From Daphnia carinata (taxonomy: Eukaryota > Arthropoda > Branchiopoda > Diplostraca > Daphniidae), in contig NC_081331.1 in the NCBI RefSeq assembly GCF_022539665.2, forward strand, positions 10,882,638 to 10,946,637: a stretch of DNA of 64,000 nucleotides. Reading direction: 5' to 3'. The position numbers and the translations under genes are program-made. Shown here piece after piece: positions 53,620 through 64,000 of the stretch (position 1 is its first letter; each line of letters begins with the position of its first letter). The notes below the pieces were generated by a model. The model was not told the origin of the DNA and did not search any database. It worked only from the letters and a program-made list of their open reading frames with translations.

Positions 53620-54112
53620 TACGGCCTTATTAGAAATTTAGGGGAAACGGGGCCTCAGAAAGAAGGGAGCCCAGATATGAACTTCAATTTTTTAAATATA
53701 AAATACCGTCTCGGGAATCCGAATGTATAGAAATGTCATGTTAACCATCCAATCATTGCAATTTATTCAGTGTCTTGCCCCAACCAAGCAATGTTACTAT
53801 CAACCTTGAAAGGTTGCTCTTGTGACCATAGATTTTTAAAGTTGCAAAATCATGATTAGCATAGAATGTTGCAGATAGTAATGTCAATGCAATTTATTTT
53901 TTTAAACTAAAAAAAAGCAAACATCTTTAGGGCCATTTATGTACCCAGCTTTCACTCTGAACGTTGATGAGGCTTTAGCTGTGACAGAACTATAAAGGAT
54001 TGCAGGATTCATTCACACAAGATGGTACTTCTCATTAGACAATTTGCATACTCTATTACTTTACTTACTGTGCGCTTGTTTTCCGTACCACACCCATTTT
54101 CGGCAGACTTTA
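53620..54112 (-). pseudogene. Deletion-scarred copy of module A, inner right
   Basis: Reverse complement of the inner left copy but missing several blocks, including most of the intron/exon region between GTGGTACGG and the AAAGTAATAGAG stretch. A segment at about 53838-53925 runs the opposite way: it carries the AAAGTTGCAAAATCAT..TAATGTCAATGCAATTTATT order seen on the plus strand near 44619-44680. The copy is therefore a mosaic. Confidence 0.55.
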
Positions 54113-54413
54113 TGGCAATATTAATCAAAGCCACACGTCCCACTATGAAATGGATGTTGAAAAGCAAATAAAAACCTGTTGAGATGGATATCAGGAGAAT
54201 CAGAATAGATCTCAATCAACTTCAGTTATTCCCTTCCCTATAGTACTTAGTGACATAGAAGAGAAGACCTAAAATGCAAAGGTAAAAATATTGGGCATAA
54301 TTGCAGTTTACCAAGCATAGTAGCAAAATAAAATAATTATCAAAGAAAAACATATGCACACTTGGGTTGCCGAATGGGTAAGTTTGATGCAAACTATGGC
54401 AATCCGTTTTAAA

Positions 54414-54432
54414 CCCCCCCCCCCCCCCCCCC
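54414..54432 (+). repeat. C19 homopolymer beside the terminal motif, right arm
   Basis: Directly follows ATGGCAATCCGTTTTA (54396-54411) plus two A residues; counterpart of the G21 run in the left arm. Confidence 0.85.
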
Positions 54433-54726
54433 ATTGACTACGCCAAATGGGTTCTTGCTTATCGGATCCTTTAATCGATTTTCGAAAGGCCAAACGATAT
54501 TCGTTCCGAAAAAACGCAACTAAAAACGCACTGGTTTTCCGACATCATCGTTGAATTTCGATTCAAAATCATGGGTTTTTATAGCAATCCAGATTTCTGA
54601 GAAAATAAGTAAAGACAAAGTTAAGCTTGTTTTTTGTTTGAATCTGACTGAACTGGATTTTACCTAGATGGCGACACATGATGTCTTTGAAGAGGAGGAG
54701 CCTGTGTCTGTCACATCACGAGTCAC

Positions 54727-55080
54727 GTCACGGGAAGCGCGTGGGTCGACAGGCAGCGCGTGGGCCGACGGGCAGATGAGTGGGTCGACGGGCAGCGAGG
54801 GGGCCGACGGGCAGAACGGGGGCTGACGGGCAGAGAGAGGGTCTACGGGCAATAACAGCGGGCTTCTTAGCGGGCAGAAGCAAAAAATGGATGGACGGAC
54901 AACTATAGCGGGGGTGTTGACGGGCCGAGACTGTGACGAAAGGGTGGGCAAATGCAAAAAAAAGGTAGATGTTCCCCCAGTAGGCATTTTTGGGGGCAGA
55001 ATGGGAGTTGACGGGCAGAGTGTGGGTTGACGGGCAGAGAGGGGGTCGACGGGTAAAGTGTGGTTGGGCAGAGAAAGTGA
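54727..55080 (-). repeat. Degenerate minisatellite, right arm
   Basis: Reverse-complement copy of the array at 51300-51650, with GGGTCGACGGGCAG-type units. Confidence 0.7.
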
Positions 55081-55482
55081 GGGGATGGCCGGCAGAAACA
55101 ATGAGTGGGTCGGCGGGGATGAAAGGGGAACTCTTGATTGATGAATAGAATTAAGAGTAGACGGGCAAAAAATAGGCATGGGTCAATTTTCTTAAAAATA
55201 GCGTAAAAATACGCTAGCGCCAACTATCCCCCGGCCGTGGACGGGCTCAACGTTACTAGTAAATAAATAAAGTGAGAGGGTTTGCGGGCAAAAATAGGGA
55301 GTGTTTTAATATGAAAAAAGAATTAAAATTAGACGGCAAAATAACGAATAAATTAGGCTCAAATTAACGATTGACCGACTAAAATTAAGAAAAAGAAGCG
55401 TTAAAATGCGCTATCCCCAGGTCTTGCACGGGCAAAAGTTACTAGTGCGTTGCTAAACGTAAAAAAAAATATTAATATAATT

Positions 55483-56240
55483 ATAAAAACATAGAATCGA
55501 ACCCGTGAAATCAGCATGGTAGCCGTATACTAAGCCATAGCGCCATACTACACTATTCCATTGCTTCATAAGCTACCTATTTCAATGGGTGACACCCAAA
55601 GCAAAATTTGTTTGGGATGTGCGGTCCTGGCACAGTGGTTACCACCTTCGCTTCGCATTCTGAGGGCCCCGGGTTCAAGTCCCGCCACCGCCAATTTCCC
55701 TCCCTCCCTTTCCCTCCAATTCATCATTCAAGATACGCAAGATTCTACTCATTCAAGAAAGAAAAGAAGAAGAAAGAAAAAAAAGAAGAAAGAAAAAAAG
55801 AAGAAAGAAAAAAAGAAGAAAGAATAAAAGAAGAAAGAATAAAAGAAGAGAAAAAAAGAAGAAAGAATAAAAGAAGAGAGAAAAGAAGAGCCATGCCTAC
55901 TATAACGGGGCTAAATGGTACACCAAAAAAGCCTTGCCAGGCTAAAAATGGCAAAAAAAAGCCTTGCCAGGCTAAAAATGGCAAAAAAAGCCTTGCCAGG
56001 CTAAAAATCGATCTGTAGTACTGTTCACTACACGTTAAGGATCGACCCACAAACTGAAGGGTGGAGAAGAGGGGAACATTGAACGTAGGCTGTTCGTTAG
56101 CCTCCCCACGGCCTGAAAGACGGCTCGTGGATGCAGACGCTTATGATCGGGATATGTGACCCAATTCGATACCTGTAAGTTTTTGTTGTTCCTTTTTGTA
56201 TCTAACACCATTACGTACAGTAGTACTAGTAGACTATTTA
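55483..56240 (+). mobile_element. Composite tRNA-like (SINE-type) repeat, copy 3 (right arm)
   Basis: Plus-strand tRNA-like unit 55621-55693 and opposite unit about 55550-55492. The GAA-type purine tract (about 55757-55885) differs in pattern from the left arm. Three tandem AGCCTTGCCAGGCT units lie at about 55928-56010. The tail ends with the GTAAGTTTTT block near 56175 and continues to a 9-bp insertion relative to copy 2. Confidence 0.7.
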
Positions 56241-56916
56241 AAATTGACAAATTTATATAAATTTAAAACTTCTTTCATATTCTTTCACCTACTCCTAAGG
56301 AAAATTAGCGCCACTTGGCGGCCGAAGAAAATCTACCTATCCCCCGGCGCTTCTGTGTTCATCCAGGCTGCTACTCTTCAAACATGGAGTCTTGCTGTCG
56401 CCTCTAAGAACCCCATAGTACTACTTTTTCCAGGTTAGTTCCATAGTTAGTAATAGTCATCTTAAAAGAAAGAGTTAGTCAGGTGAAGAAATAGAAGTTG
56501 AAGTTCTTTTAAGCTCTCTTAGGTATGCAATGGAAGTTTTTGCATGCTCATAACTTTGTTCTATACGCTCAGAAACGTCTTCAGCGAGCTCGATTTGTTC
56601 ATAGTTCTGTTTTTGGAATCAACGGCGATATGGAACAACAAATATACACAACAGTATGTGGACAACAAGAAAGCTTCTGTTTGAAGAAAAAACTACATCA
56701 GTAACCAGTTGCAGGTTCTCATTCATGGTAAAGCTATATGATTAACTGACTTTTGCTATTCTTCTTTAGACCACATGTTTAATTCATCATATATACATAT
56801 TTCTTTTCTTTTTGGGCATGGTTATGTTAGATTTACATAGAAAACCGATAAGAGTTTTTGGACTACCGTACTGCTTTTCGCATGTTTGACGTTTATCCGT
56901 CGATATCCATGTTGCC

Positions 56917-57083
56917 ATGGCTAAAACAACAAAAAGGTTGGAATCTAGATACTACGTGGTACGTTATTATACAAATATTTATTCATTAATTGTTTTCTTA
57001 ATTTATTTTTGTTACAGCTTTCACTTTACGCTATGTACTTCGAGGACTTTGCGTTTAGCTGTGAAAACCTTATTCTTCTATAA
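56917..57083 (+). other. Possible two-exon mini-gene, right arm
   Basis: ATG at 56917, exon 56917-56958, intron 56959-57017 (GTACGT to TTTTGTTACAG), exon 57018-57083 ending in TAA: 35 residues, reading MAKTTKRLESRYYVLSLYAM at the N-terminus. Splice sites are good but the product is short and unrecognised. Confidence 0.15.
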
Positions 57084-57664
57084 GCAAGGCATGTCGTTTT
57101 GAGATTCCATTTTAATCATTACTAAAACATTTTCAAAATTGTATCACGTTTTCAGTGCGTCTTGTATTGCCAACGCTGCTGATGTCTGAAATAACCATGG
57201 CCTAGGTAAGGTTTGAGTCGTATAATTCTTTTATGTGCTATATTAATCTGAAGTCTTTCTTATCTGTGAAACGAGAGCAAAGAAAAGGAAGCATTCGTCT
57301 TTAAAACAACCGACTACGCAGCAACATGCAACCATGTATCTACCATTATCATAAGGGTTTGTTATTAGAAACACAGAGTTAAACATCCGGAATTGGCACA
57401 GCAGCAAAGCTTCAACTTCAAAATAGTTGGAAGCCATACAAGTAATAGTATTTATTTAAAATTTTACGCTTCTCAATCTGAAGTTGAGTGCTGAGAAGCT
57501 CTTCCCGTATTCATATATAATTGAAATGTTCAAGTGATGTGAACGAGGTAGGACATCCATTTAGATCCAAATCATTCTAACATCTAGATATCTTGCGTAG
57601 TTTGTCATAAGTAATCCCTCAATCGTCCTCCATTTTACTATACCATTCTATTCCACAAATTCAA

Positions 57665-58355
57665 AGTTAATTCCAATTACAAAGGGAACGGCCTCCTTGC
57701 GGATATTTATTTATTACGTATAAATTTATCTTTGTTTAATGTATTTCTTTGAAAGTGAAAATGCAGGCAGAACGAAACGGAATCACTAAGAGCCGTTTTG
57801 GTCAGTGTGGGAACGGGGTGAAGTTAAATCCGGCTAAGGTCTAAAGGCGAAGCCTTAAGCACGGGATTTATTTAATAAATTTACAATTCGGGTGATTTTT
57901 TTTTCTTATTTCACATCATGTAAACTATATACACACCTTTTGATTTTATGCTTAATAGGCTTTCTCGAATATACGCGGCGGATGTTTTAAAATTGCATTA
58001 TGTCTGTATATTGGAGTAGGCCTATCGTAGTTTAAATCCCAGAAGTGTGTGATTCATTCCTCATCAGGGCAAAACATATAGTTAACAAGATGTCGAATTC
58101 AGTTGTCGATCGAGGAAGTTTTCAATGCTTTCTGTTGATTTCGTCGAAGGTTTTCGGCCGGATTGCACTCAACTCGTCCCCATACTGACCGAAATGGCTC
58201 TGGATGATTTCGTTTGCTTTCCAACAGACAAACATTCCATCTATTTCAAAGCGTGCTTTATACTTGAGAAAACCGAATACGCCTTGATAAGTCTCTGCAC
58301 GTGAGGCCGTTTCCCCTGTAGTTGGAATGAAATGGTATGGTAGAATGGATGAAAA
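57665..58355. repeat. Diverged internal inverted repeat, right arm
   Basis: Copy of the structure at 48086-48775, in the reverse orientation. Confidence 0.45.
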
Positions 58356-60600
58356 TTAGATGAACTTGAATTAACAGATATTTTTCTGGATTTTTTTATC
58401 GCACACATCACGTACAGTCTACATTTTTCAATAGCAGTGGTACATATTAATCTGTCCTGATGGTGAATTAATAGAAAATTCTGATGTTCAATAATTCTTG
58501 AAATGCACAAAACTTATCTTCAAAGGATTAAGATTTTAGTTAGTGGTAATCTTAATAGCCATGTTTTTCTTGAATCGTTATAATATTTTTCCCTTCCAGA
58601 TTACATTAAATCAAGGGATTGCTCTCCTACTATGATTACAACAAGGAGTCACATCAATTCCAAACAAGTTAACAATGAAGGTTTTATGGAAAAGCACTAG
58701 CACGTAACCTGGATGAGCCCGGCGGATCTCCTTAGCCAAGGTTTAAAATGTTTTCTCTGTCTGGCTGTTACGCAAAACAAGGGTGCGTGACACATACTAA
58801 ATCGGGTGAGTAATTAGTAAATAAGACCTATCGAAGTTTAATTATTCTCGGAACATTAAGAATCATCCTTATTTTCTTCTAATAGAAACTTTCTCTTTCT
58901 AGGTTACTAATATTGATGGATTTACATTGCGCCGGAAAAATTGCAGCTAGCATCAACAGCCGTTAAAGTATGTAAATAATATGTGAACTTGCGTCACCAG
59001 GAAGTGGGTTTTGAGGACTGTTTGATTTGCCCAAAATTTTTAGTTTCCCAAGGATCTACGTAGGCGTCTCCAATTGGATACGAAACATCCTACTGACTGT
59101 CACCGTTTTACAATCTGCTGAAAGGTAATAAACGTTATTCTTGTTAGACTACTCGGTATTCTCCTGCGTGTTATTCCGCGCTATCCGATTCAGTTTTCTC
59201 TGGGCTATTTTGAGCGTGTTTTATACTTTTTACGTTCAATCGTCTGACTCTGGGGACGAGCGCAAAAAACTAAAATGTCGTTCTTTTTGGTCAATATCTT
59301 CATTAAATTGGTATTAGCGCAAAGGGCACACAGGCGTTCGCAATACCGAACCGATTGTTTTATATGTAAATGTCGTGTTTTTGTATCATGTTGTGTGACC
59401 GACAGTTGATCTTCTAGTAATTCGTTGTTTTGACTTAACCTTGTCATTTTGTATTTTCATTTTCTAACCGAGAAGACACAAGAAAAACCTGGTGATTATG
59501 TGTTGATATTTATACGACTAAAAGCTGGCAAGAGATGGGAAGTACTATTTTAAACAAAAACACGTAAGATTATTTATTCTTAAACTACAGTTTGATGCTG
59601 GTCAGACACGCTTGTAAAAAGCCCTGTGAAATTTCCAATCTAAATCATGTATTTTAATGGTAATACCGAGGTTTTTTTAATAAACAACTTGTTCACTAAT
59701 TCTTCTTCGATTCACTTTTATTTTGGTTGTTGAGAAAAAAACTAGATGTCGCTGTTGCGCTTCCAAAATGGTGGAATGTTTACGTGTGACAGTGGTGTAA
59801 GCAGTTAATCCTGCTTGAAAGTCTTTGTTAAAAATGTTAGACTCCAGTGAAAAGTTGTATAAAATTAAGTACTATTAAGTGTTTTATTCCCTGTGTCGTT
59901 TTGGACGTGAAGCAAACCAAATATTTCATTTTTCATGTAACGGGCAATCTTGCAAGCTATGCAAGCTGCCAATTCCAAACTGTCACAAATTGCTCTGTCA
60001 AAGAACTATGACCTTAGCATTCCATCATGCTACTCTGTTGCTCTATTTAGAGGTATGTAACTTGTGTGTGGCCGTTAATATTGGCATGATTCTGACTTTA
60101 ACATCTAGCTTTGTAAAACTTACAACGGAAGACATACTAACCAGTGGGAAGGTCACCAATGATAGAACCAACACACCACTGTCTCATTTGACTACCCTTT
60201 GCCTAGTCATCAGAAACAGCTTTAATCTGACTAGTGCATCGTGTCCCTCTTTGTTTGGATTCCAATGATTAACCACTACCAACCAACTTACATAGAAATG
60301 GACATCACAGCCAGTCCTGTTTGGTATTTTAAGTTTGAGGCTTATCTACTGTTGCCATTCTTTAAATATAATATCCCATCGTAGGTCTGCCGAGCCTTCT
60401 CCTTCAGCAAAATTACCAGCCCAACAACTTTTGCGTCTTTGGACAACAGGGTAAAGTAAATTTCCTTCCCTGTTATAATTATGCCAATAATATTATATTC
60501 CACATGTAGTAACGTTTTCTTCATATTTATCATTTAGAACTATGCCATCATCTTCTGTTCCACGCAAAATTGAATCAAAATTCTAAGTTTTGCCCGTTCT
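58356..60600. other. Non-coding stretch of the right arm
   Basis: Counterpart of 45850-48085. Open frames of 80-129 codons are the same as in the left arm; no recognised gene. Confidence 0.4.
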
Positions 60601-60617
60601 TCACTTCATAATCCTTC

Positions 60618-60880
60618 GTCGCCTGGCTTTTCGCCCCGTCCGTCGCCTCGCCTGTAGCCGTCTTCGCCTCGCCCGTCTCCCCGTCTTCGCCTCGCCCGTC
60701 GCCTTGCCCGTCTCCCCGTCTTCGCCTCGCCCGTCGCCTTGCCCGTCGCCTCGCCCGTCGCCCCGTCTTCGCCTCTCCCGTCGCCTCGCCCGTCGTCGTC
60801 GCCCTGTCATCGCCTCGTGGTCACGCCGTCTACGCCTCCCCTATCGCCCCTTCATCACCTCGTGGTCGCCTCGTCTTCGT
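60618..60880 (-). repeat. G-rich degenerate minisatellite, right arm
   Basis: Pyrimidine-rich on the plus strand (GCCCGTCGCCTC-type units). Unit number and order differ from the left array at 45557-45805. Confidence 0.75.
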
Positions 60881-60920
60881 GGTATGGTTGTGTTTTGTTT
60901 TATGTTGTATTATGTTTTGC

Positions 60921-61246
60921 AAACTAACACGTTGGCTGCCACCCACCCACTTTGATCCCCTTTTTTTTTGTAGCTTGACAGGGACGGGCCGCGCTGTTCT
61001 GCTCCATGGTCTATCTGCCATGGGGTGGAGCAGCGCCACTGCCCAAGATTGGCCGAATGGCCCCTAGGCAACGCACCACAGGGAATTCCCTTTTTCGATG
61101 CGGCTGATGAGACCTGGGGTGTGCGTTCCCAAAAAGGTCTCATCGCCGTGTCAGCCCGGCCTACCCGGCCCCCTTGGTCGCTATCCCTAGGATAGCGACA
61201 CTAGCGACAGTAGAAAATGGTGGCGTGGCAGCCAACGTGTTAGTTT
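60921..61246. mobile_element. 326-bp non-autonomous TIR element, right arm
   Basis: Same length and the same 22-bp terminal inverted repeats (60921-60942 and 61225-61246) as the left-arm copy. Confidence 0.7.
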
Positions 61247-61394
61247 AAGTGTATCTGTGTATGTATTGTATGTTGTGTACTGTATTTTAAAATGTATGTA
61301 ATAGTGGTGGATATGTGGGTGGAAGGAGGGACAATAAAAACGATTTTACACTATTTAATTTTGTATTTATTATTTAGCTGTACATTAACTGATA

Positions 61395-61613
61395 TGGGGA
61401 TCGAACCCTAGTATTCTAGCATGACAACCACATGCTTTACCATTATTCCAACCATGAACTTACAAATAACTAATATGCATTCAACAATAAGCTAGTGTGT
61501 ACTGAATATCTATATAGGTATCACAATCCGAAACAATGTTAACAAGGGTAGTATGACATACCGGTAGCACGCTGGCCTATGGTGCAAGAATTCTGTGGTT
61601 CAAATCCCAGACG
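61395..61613. repeat. Head-to-head tRNA-like units, right arm
   Basis: Plus-strand unit about 61548-61613 (B-box at 61598-61608) and minus-strand unit about 61455-61395; copy of 44828-45050. Confidence 0.5.
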
Positions 61614-61813
61614 ACTTAAAATGGATTATCGAAGTAAGAATATTAAATGAAGAAAGAAATTAGAAGAATGCCAAGCAGAAAACACAAGACCAAGCAATAT
61701 AAAAAAAAAGAAAGGGCAGAGTAAGAAAGCAGTTAAAAACATAAGTTTTGCTATTTTTTGTTTAAAAAAAATAAATTGTATTGACATTACTCTGCACATA
61801 TAAATGATTTTGC

Positions 61814-61911
61814 AACTTTAAAAAGGCACAATAGCCCTTTCAAAAGTTGCCGTCAACCCAGGCAGGGGGAGACACTGCCTTGTTGACCCACCGGGGAGAT
61901 TACCCGGTGAT
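61814..61911 (-). repeat. Hairpin cluster, right arm
   Basis: Reverse-complement copy of the three hairpins at 44529-44626, all stems preserved. Confidence 0.6.
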
Positions 61912-62099
61912 TGGCTAAGAGAAGCCGGAAGAAGAGCTGAAGATTTGGAACATTTTTACAGGAGCGATTAACCTTTAGTTCGGATTTGTGGGCAGCCACA
62001 TCGCCCTCCGTGAACACATCATCGGACTAAGCGGACACCCCACGTCCCCTTTCCGGCCAGAGCCCTCCAAACCTCGGTATATGTTGTTTTTAAATATAC

Positions 62100-63653
62100 C
62101 GTACAGTAGGGGCATGACCCCCTACGGGCTTATTAAAAATTTAAGGGAAACGGGGCTACAGAAAGAAGGGAGCCCAGATATGCACTTCAATTTTTTAAAT
62201 ATAAAATACCGTCTCGGGAATCCGAATTAAGTATAGAAATGTCATGTCATCCATTCAATCATTACAATTTATTCAGTGTCTTGCCCCTGCCAAGAATCTT
62301 TTCAGATCCAATGTTACTATTAACCTATGCTGAGAAAAGAAAAACAACACCATTAAGCATCTCAATTGTTGCTCATGTGACTTACATGACTTATAGATTC
62401 AACTTCTGGCAGAAGCTTGGGAAAGGCCATACAAATTGCAGATGAAAATCATTGTATAAGGCTCTTGAATGATAAAATAGCACCCATAGAATGTTGCATT
62501 GTTGTTAGTTGTGTTCCCAGTATGCTGAAAATCCTTTCCTATTGGATAAATTTTTTTTTTTAGATTAGACATGGTTGGCAAAAAGCAGGAGAAATGCTTT
62601 GTCATAAATTCAAAAAATTTTCAAGAAAATTCCTTTCATACCTAAAAAGTCCATGTATGATGTTTATCGCTGCAATGCCAACAAAATGAAACATGTTTAG
62701 GGCCATTTAAGTACCCAGCTTCACCAACACTCTGAACGTAAAGGACGAGTTGTTCTTTAGCAAGAGAAGCAGAATTATTTGAGGCTTCTAGCTGTGACAG
62801 AACTATAAAGGATTGCTGTTACACAGGATTCATTCACACAAGATGGTACTTCTCATTAGACAATTTGCATACTCTATTACTTTACCTCATACCTTAATGG
62901 TAATGCACTTTCAGTGTTTTTCAACTGTAGGCTCACTCTTCCATCCTGTAACACTTTCAGACTTGACTTGATCCCCCACTAAAATTCTGTGAATGCAAAA
63001 TAATAGCATTAAAAATACTTTTTCGATAGACAAAAAACCGAAAAGTACCTAATTCACGTTTTATTTTGAACTCGTGCTATTTCTGGGTTTCCATACCACA
63101 CCCATTTTCAGCCCAAATACGGTCTCACAATTGTTCACTTCCTTCGCTGCACGGACTTATTACTAACAATTCTTTTAGTGCAGCACTAACAGAATTTAAC
63201 TTTAACACACTGTCAGGTGGTAGACTGAATAACTAAACAATAAATAATTGTCTGTTAAAATTCTATACTTATTTTGAATTCTTATTTGAAAAGTTTAGGT
63301 ACCTGACTCTGTTCGCCTAATGCCAATTCATCCTCATGTTCAGTTAGGGATGAGTTTGGAAAAACCTCCTTCACTGTTTGGAAACTGTTCCGTTCCAATT
63401 TTTTCCCCCTAGCTGAGCTTGGAGACTCAAAATTTGAGCTACAAATCACAAATGAATAAAAGCAAATAAATAGAATCATTATGTATTAGGCCTTACCATC
63501 CTTAGCTTTGCTGTTATCTAATATTTTGTGTTGTTCCAATAATTGGGCCTGCAGCTTCATAATTTGATGTAATAAACAATAATTAATAATTGAAAATCAA
63601 TATAATAATGTTTATACTTACCATCCTTTTGTTGTATTATCTTATCCATTTTA
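62100..63653 (-). pseudogene. Broken gene of module A, outer right copy
   Basis: Starts with ATG GAT AAG ATA (complement near 63653). The second donor is intact here (GATG/GTAAGG near 63497), unlike the left copy. The third exon keeps the frame but is one residue shorter than in the left copy (GGKKLERN against GEKNKLERN). A stop replaces a Trp codon (TGA near 63150) at a different place from the stop in the left copy. Both copies are thus broken, independently. Confidence 0.45.
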
Positions 63654-63868
63654 ACATATTTTTCTCCATCCACGCTACTCGACTAACTGACAATGGGATC
63701 CAATGGACTCAAATTGACATGCCAGTAATAACGATTCTGACCGGTAGATGGCTACGGATCGGAAAAAAAAGTGTGATTTTCTTTTTTTTTTTGGCGAAAT
63801 TTTTTTTTTTTTTTTGTGTAAAACGGATTGTCATATTGCCATACTTTACTGATAAACACTAGAGGTTA

Positions 63869-64000
63869 AAGGGAAATATAACGGCTGGACATCTTTTACG
63901 GTTAGCTGCAAAATTTCATCATGAAATCTGGAATGAAAAAGAAAATTCAGATCAAGGTGAAATGTGGCTACAGAAAAGATGAGAGAACCTATTAATTGTG
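63869..64000. other. Flank beyond the inverted repeat
   Basis: Unrelated to the left flank. No feature can be assigned in the 132 bp left. Confidence 0.4.

Larger units (their letters stand above)
53620..63868 (-). repeat. Right arm of the 21-kb inverted repeat
   Basis: Reverse complement of the left arm. Long inner stretches (about 54115-62200 against 44220-52270) look almost identical, with visible differences mainly at microsatellites and minisatellites and a few small indels (for example 9 extra bases near 56215). The outer 1.5 kb is visibly more diverged. The end is CACTAGAGGTTA at 63857-63868. Confidence 0.9.

Noticed and set aside
53620-63868. Inverted repeat as a pure assembly duplicate
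   Set aside because: The arms have independent changes (microsatellite patterns, a 9-bp indel, different nonsense changes, diverged outer ends); an artefact is still not fully excluded without reads.
42529-63868. Polinton/Maverick or other virus-like giant transposon
   Set aside because: No DNA polymerase B, integrase, ATPase or capsid-like frame is present; TIR size and content do not fit.

Overview
The window looks like nuclear DNA of an arthropod, most likely a small crustacean such as Daphnia. I base this on short introns (mostly about 55-100 bp), A/T-rich intergenic DNA full of homopolymer runs, and genes whose closest recognisable relatives are insect/crustacean (an Ovo/Shavenbaby factor, an Ac13E/ADCY9-type cyclase). 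The species is an inference.

Layout. 1-2018: upstream DNA with a full CRE palindrome. 2019-6044 (+): adenylyl cyclase type 9, 5 coding exons, 1258 aa. 6821-9861 (-): 1,4-alpha-glucan branching enzyme copy A, 14 exons, 694 aa. 10835-14601 (-): RapGEF1/C3G, 8 coding exons, 1093 aa. 14602-28534: about 14 kb without a gene, lying between the divergent RapGEF1 and ovo. 28535-35283 (+): ovo, 5 coding exons, 939 aa, four C2H2 fingers. 36872-37555: a composite tRNA-like repeat. 38097-41101 (+): a second branching enzyme, copy B, 709 aa, with the same 14-exon structure as copy A. I spliced all five gene models by hand and each gives an uninterrupted frame.

The last third (42529-63868) is one huge inverted repeat: arms of about 10.8 and 10.2 kb around a 282-bp spacer. 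The inner parts of the arms are nearly identical; identity falls toward the outer ends. Each arm carries the same nested set of repeats: a broken intron-containing gene of unknown family, head-to-head tRNA-like pairs, a 326-bp element with 22-bp terminal inverted repeats, two GC-rich minisatellites, a diverged internal inverted repeat and a SINE-like composite whose third copy sits upstream of branching enzyme B. A short motif (ATGGCAATCCGTTTTA) lies at both ends of each outer-to-inner unit, each time beside a homopolymer run of about 17-21 bases. This region is the best candidate for something undescribed. An assembly artefact must be excluded, although independent mutations in the two arms argue for real biology.

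Functionally the single-copy genes are unrelated: cAMP signalling (ADCY9), Rap1 activation (RapGEF1), epidermal/germline transcription (ovo) and glycogen synthesis (two GBE1 copies). Copy A of the branching enzyme has a compact promoter with a CACGTG E-box, a CCAAT box and an ERR-type site; I did not see these upstream of copy B.
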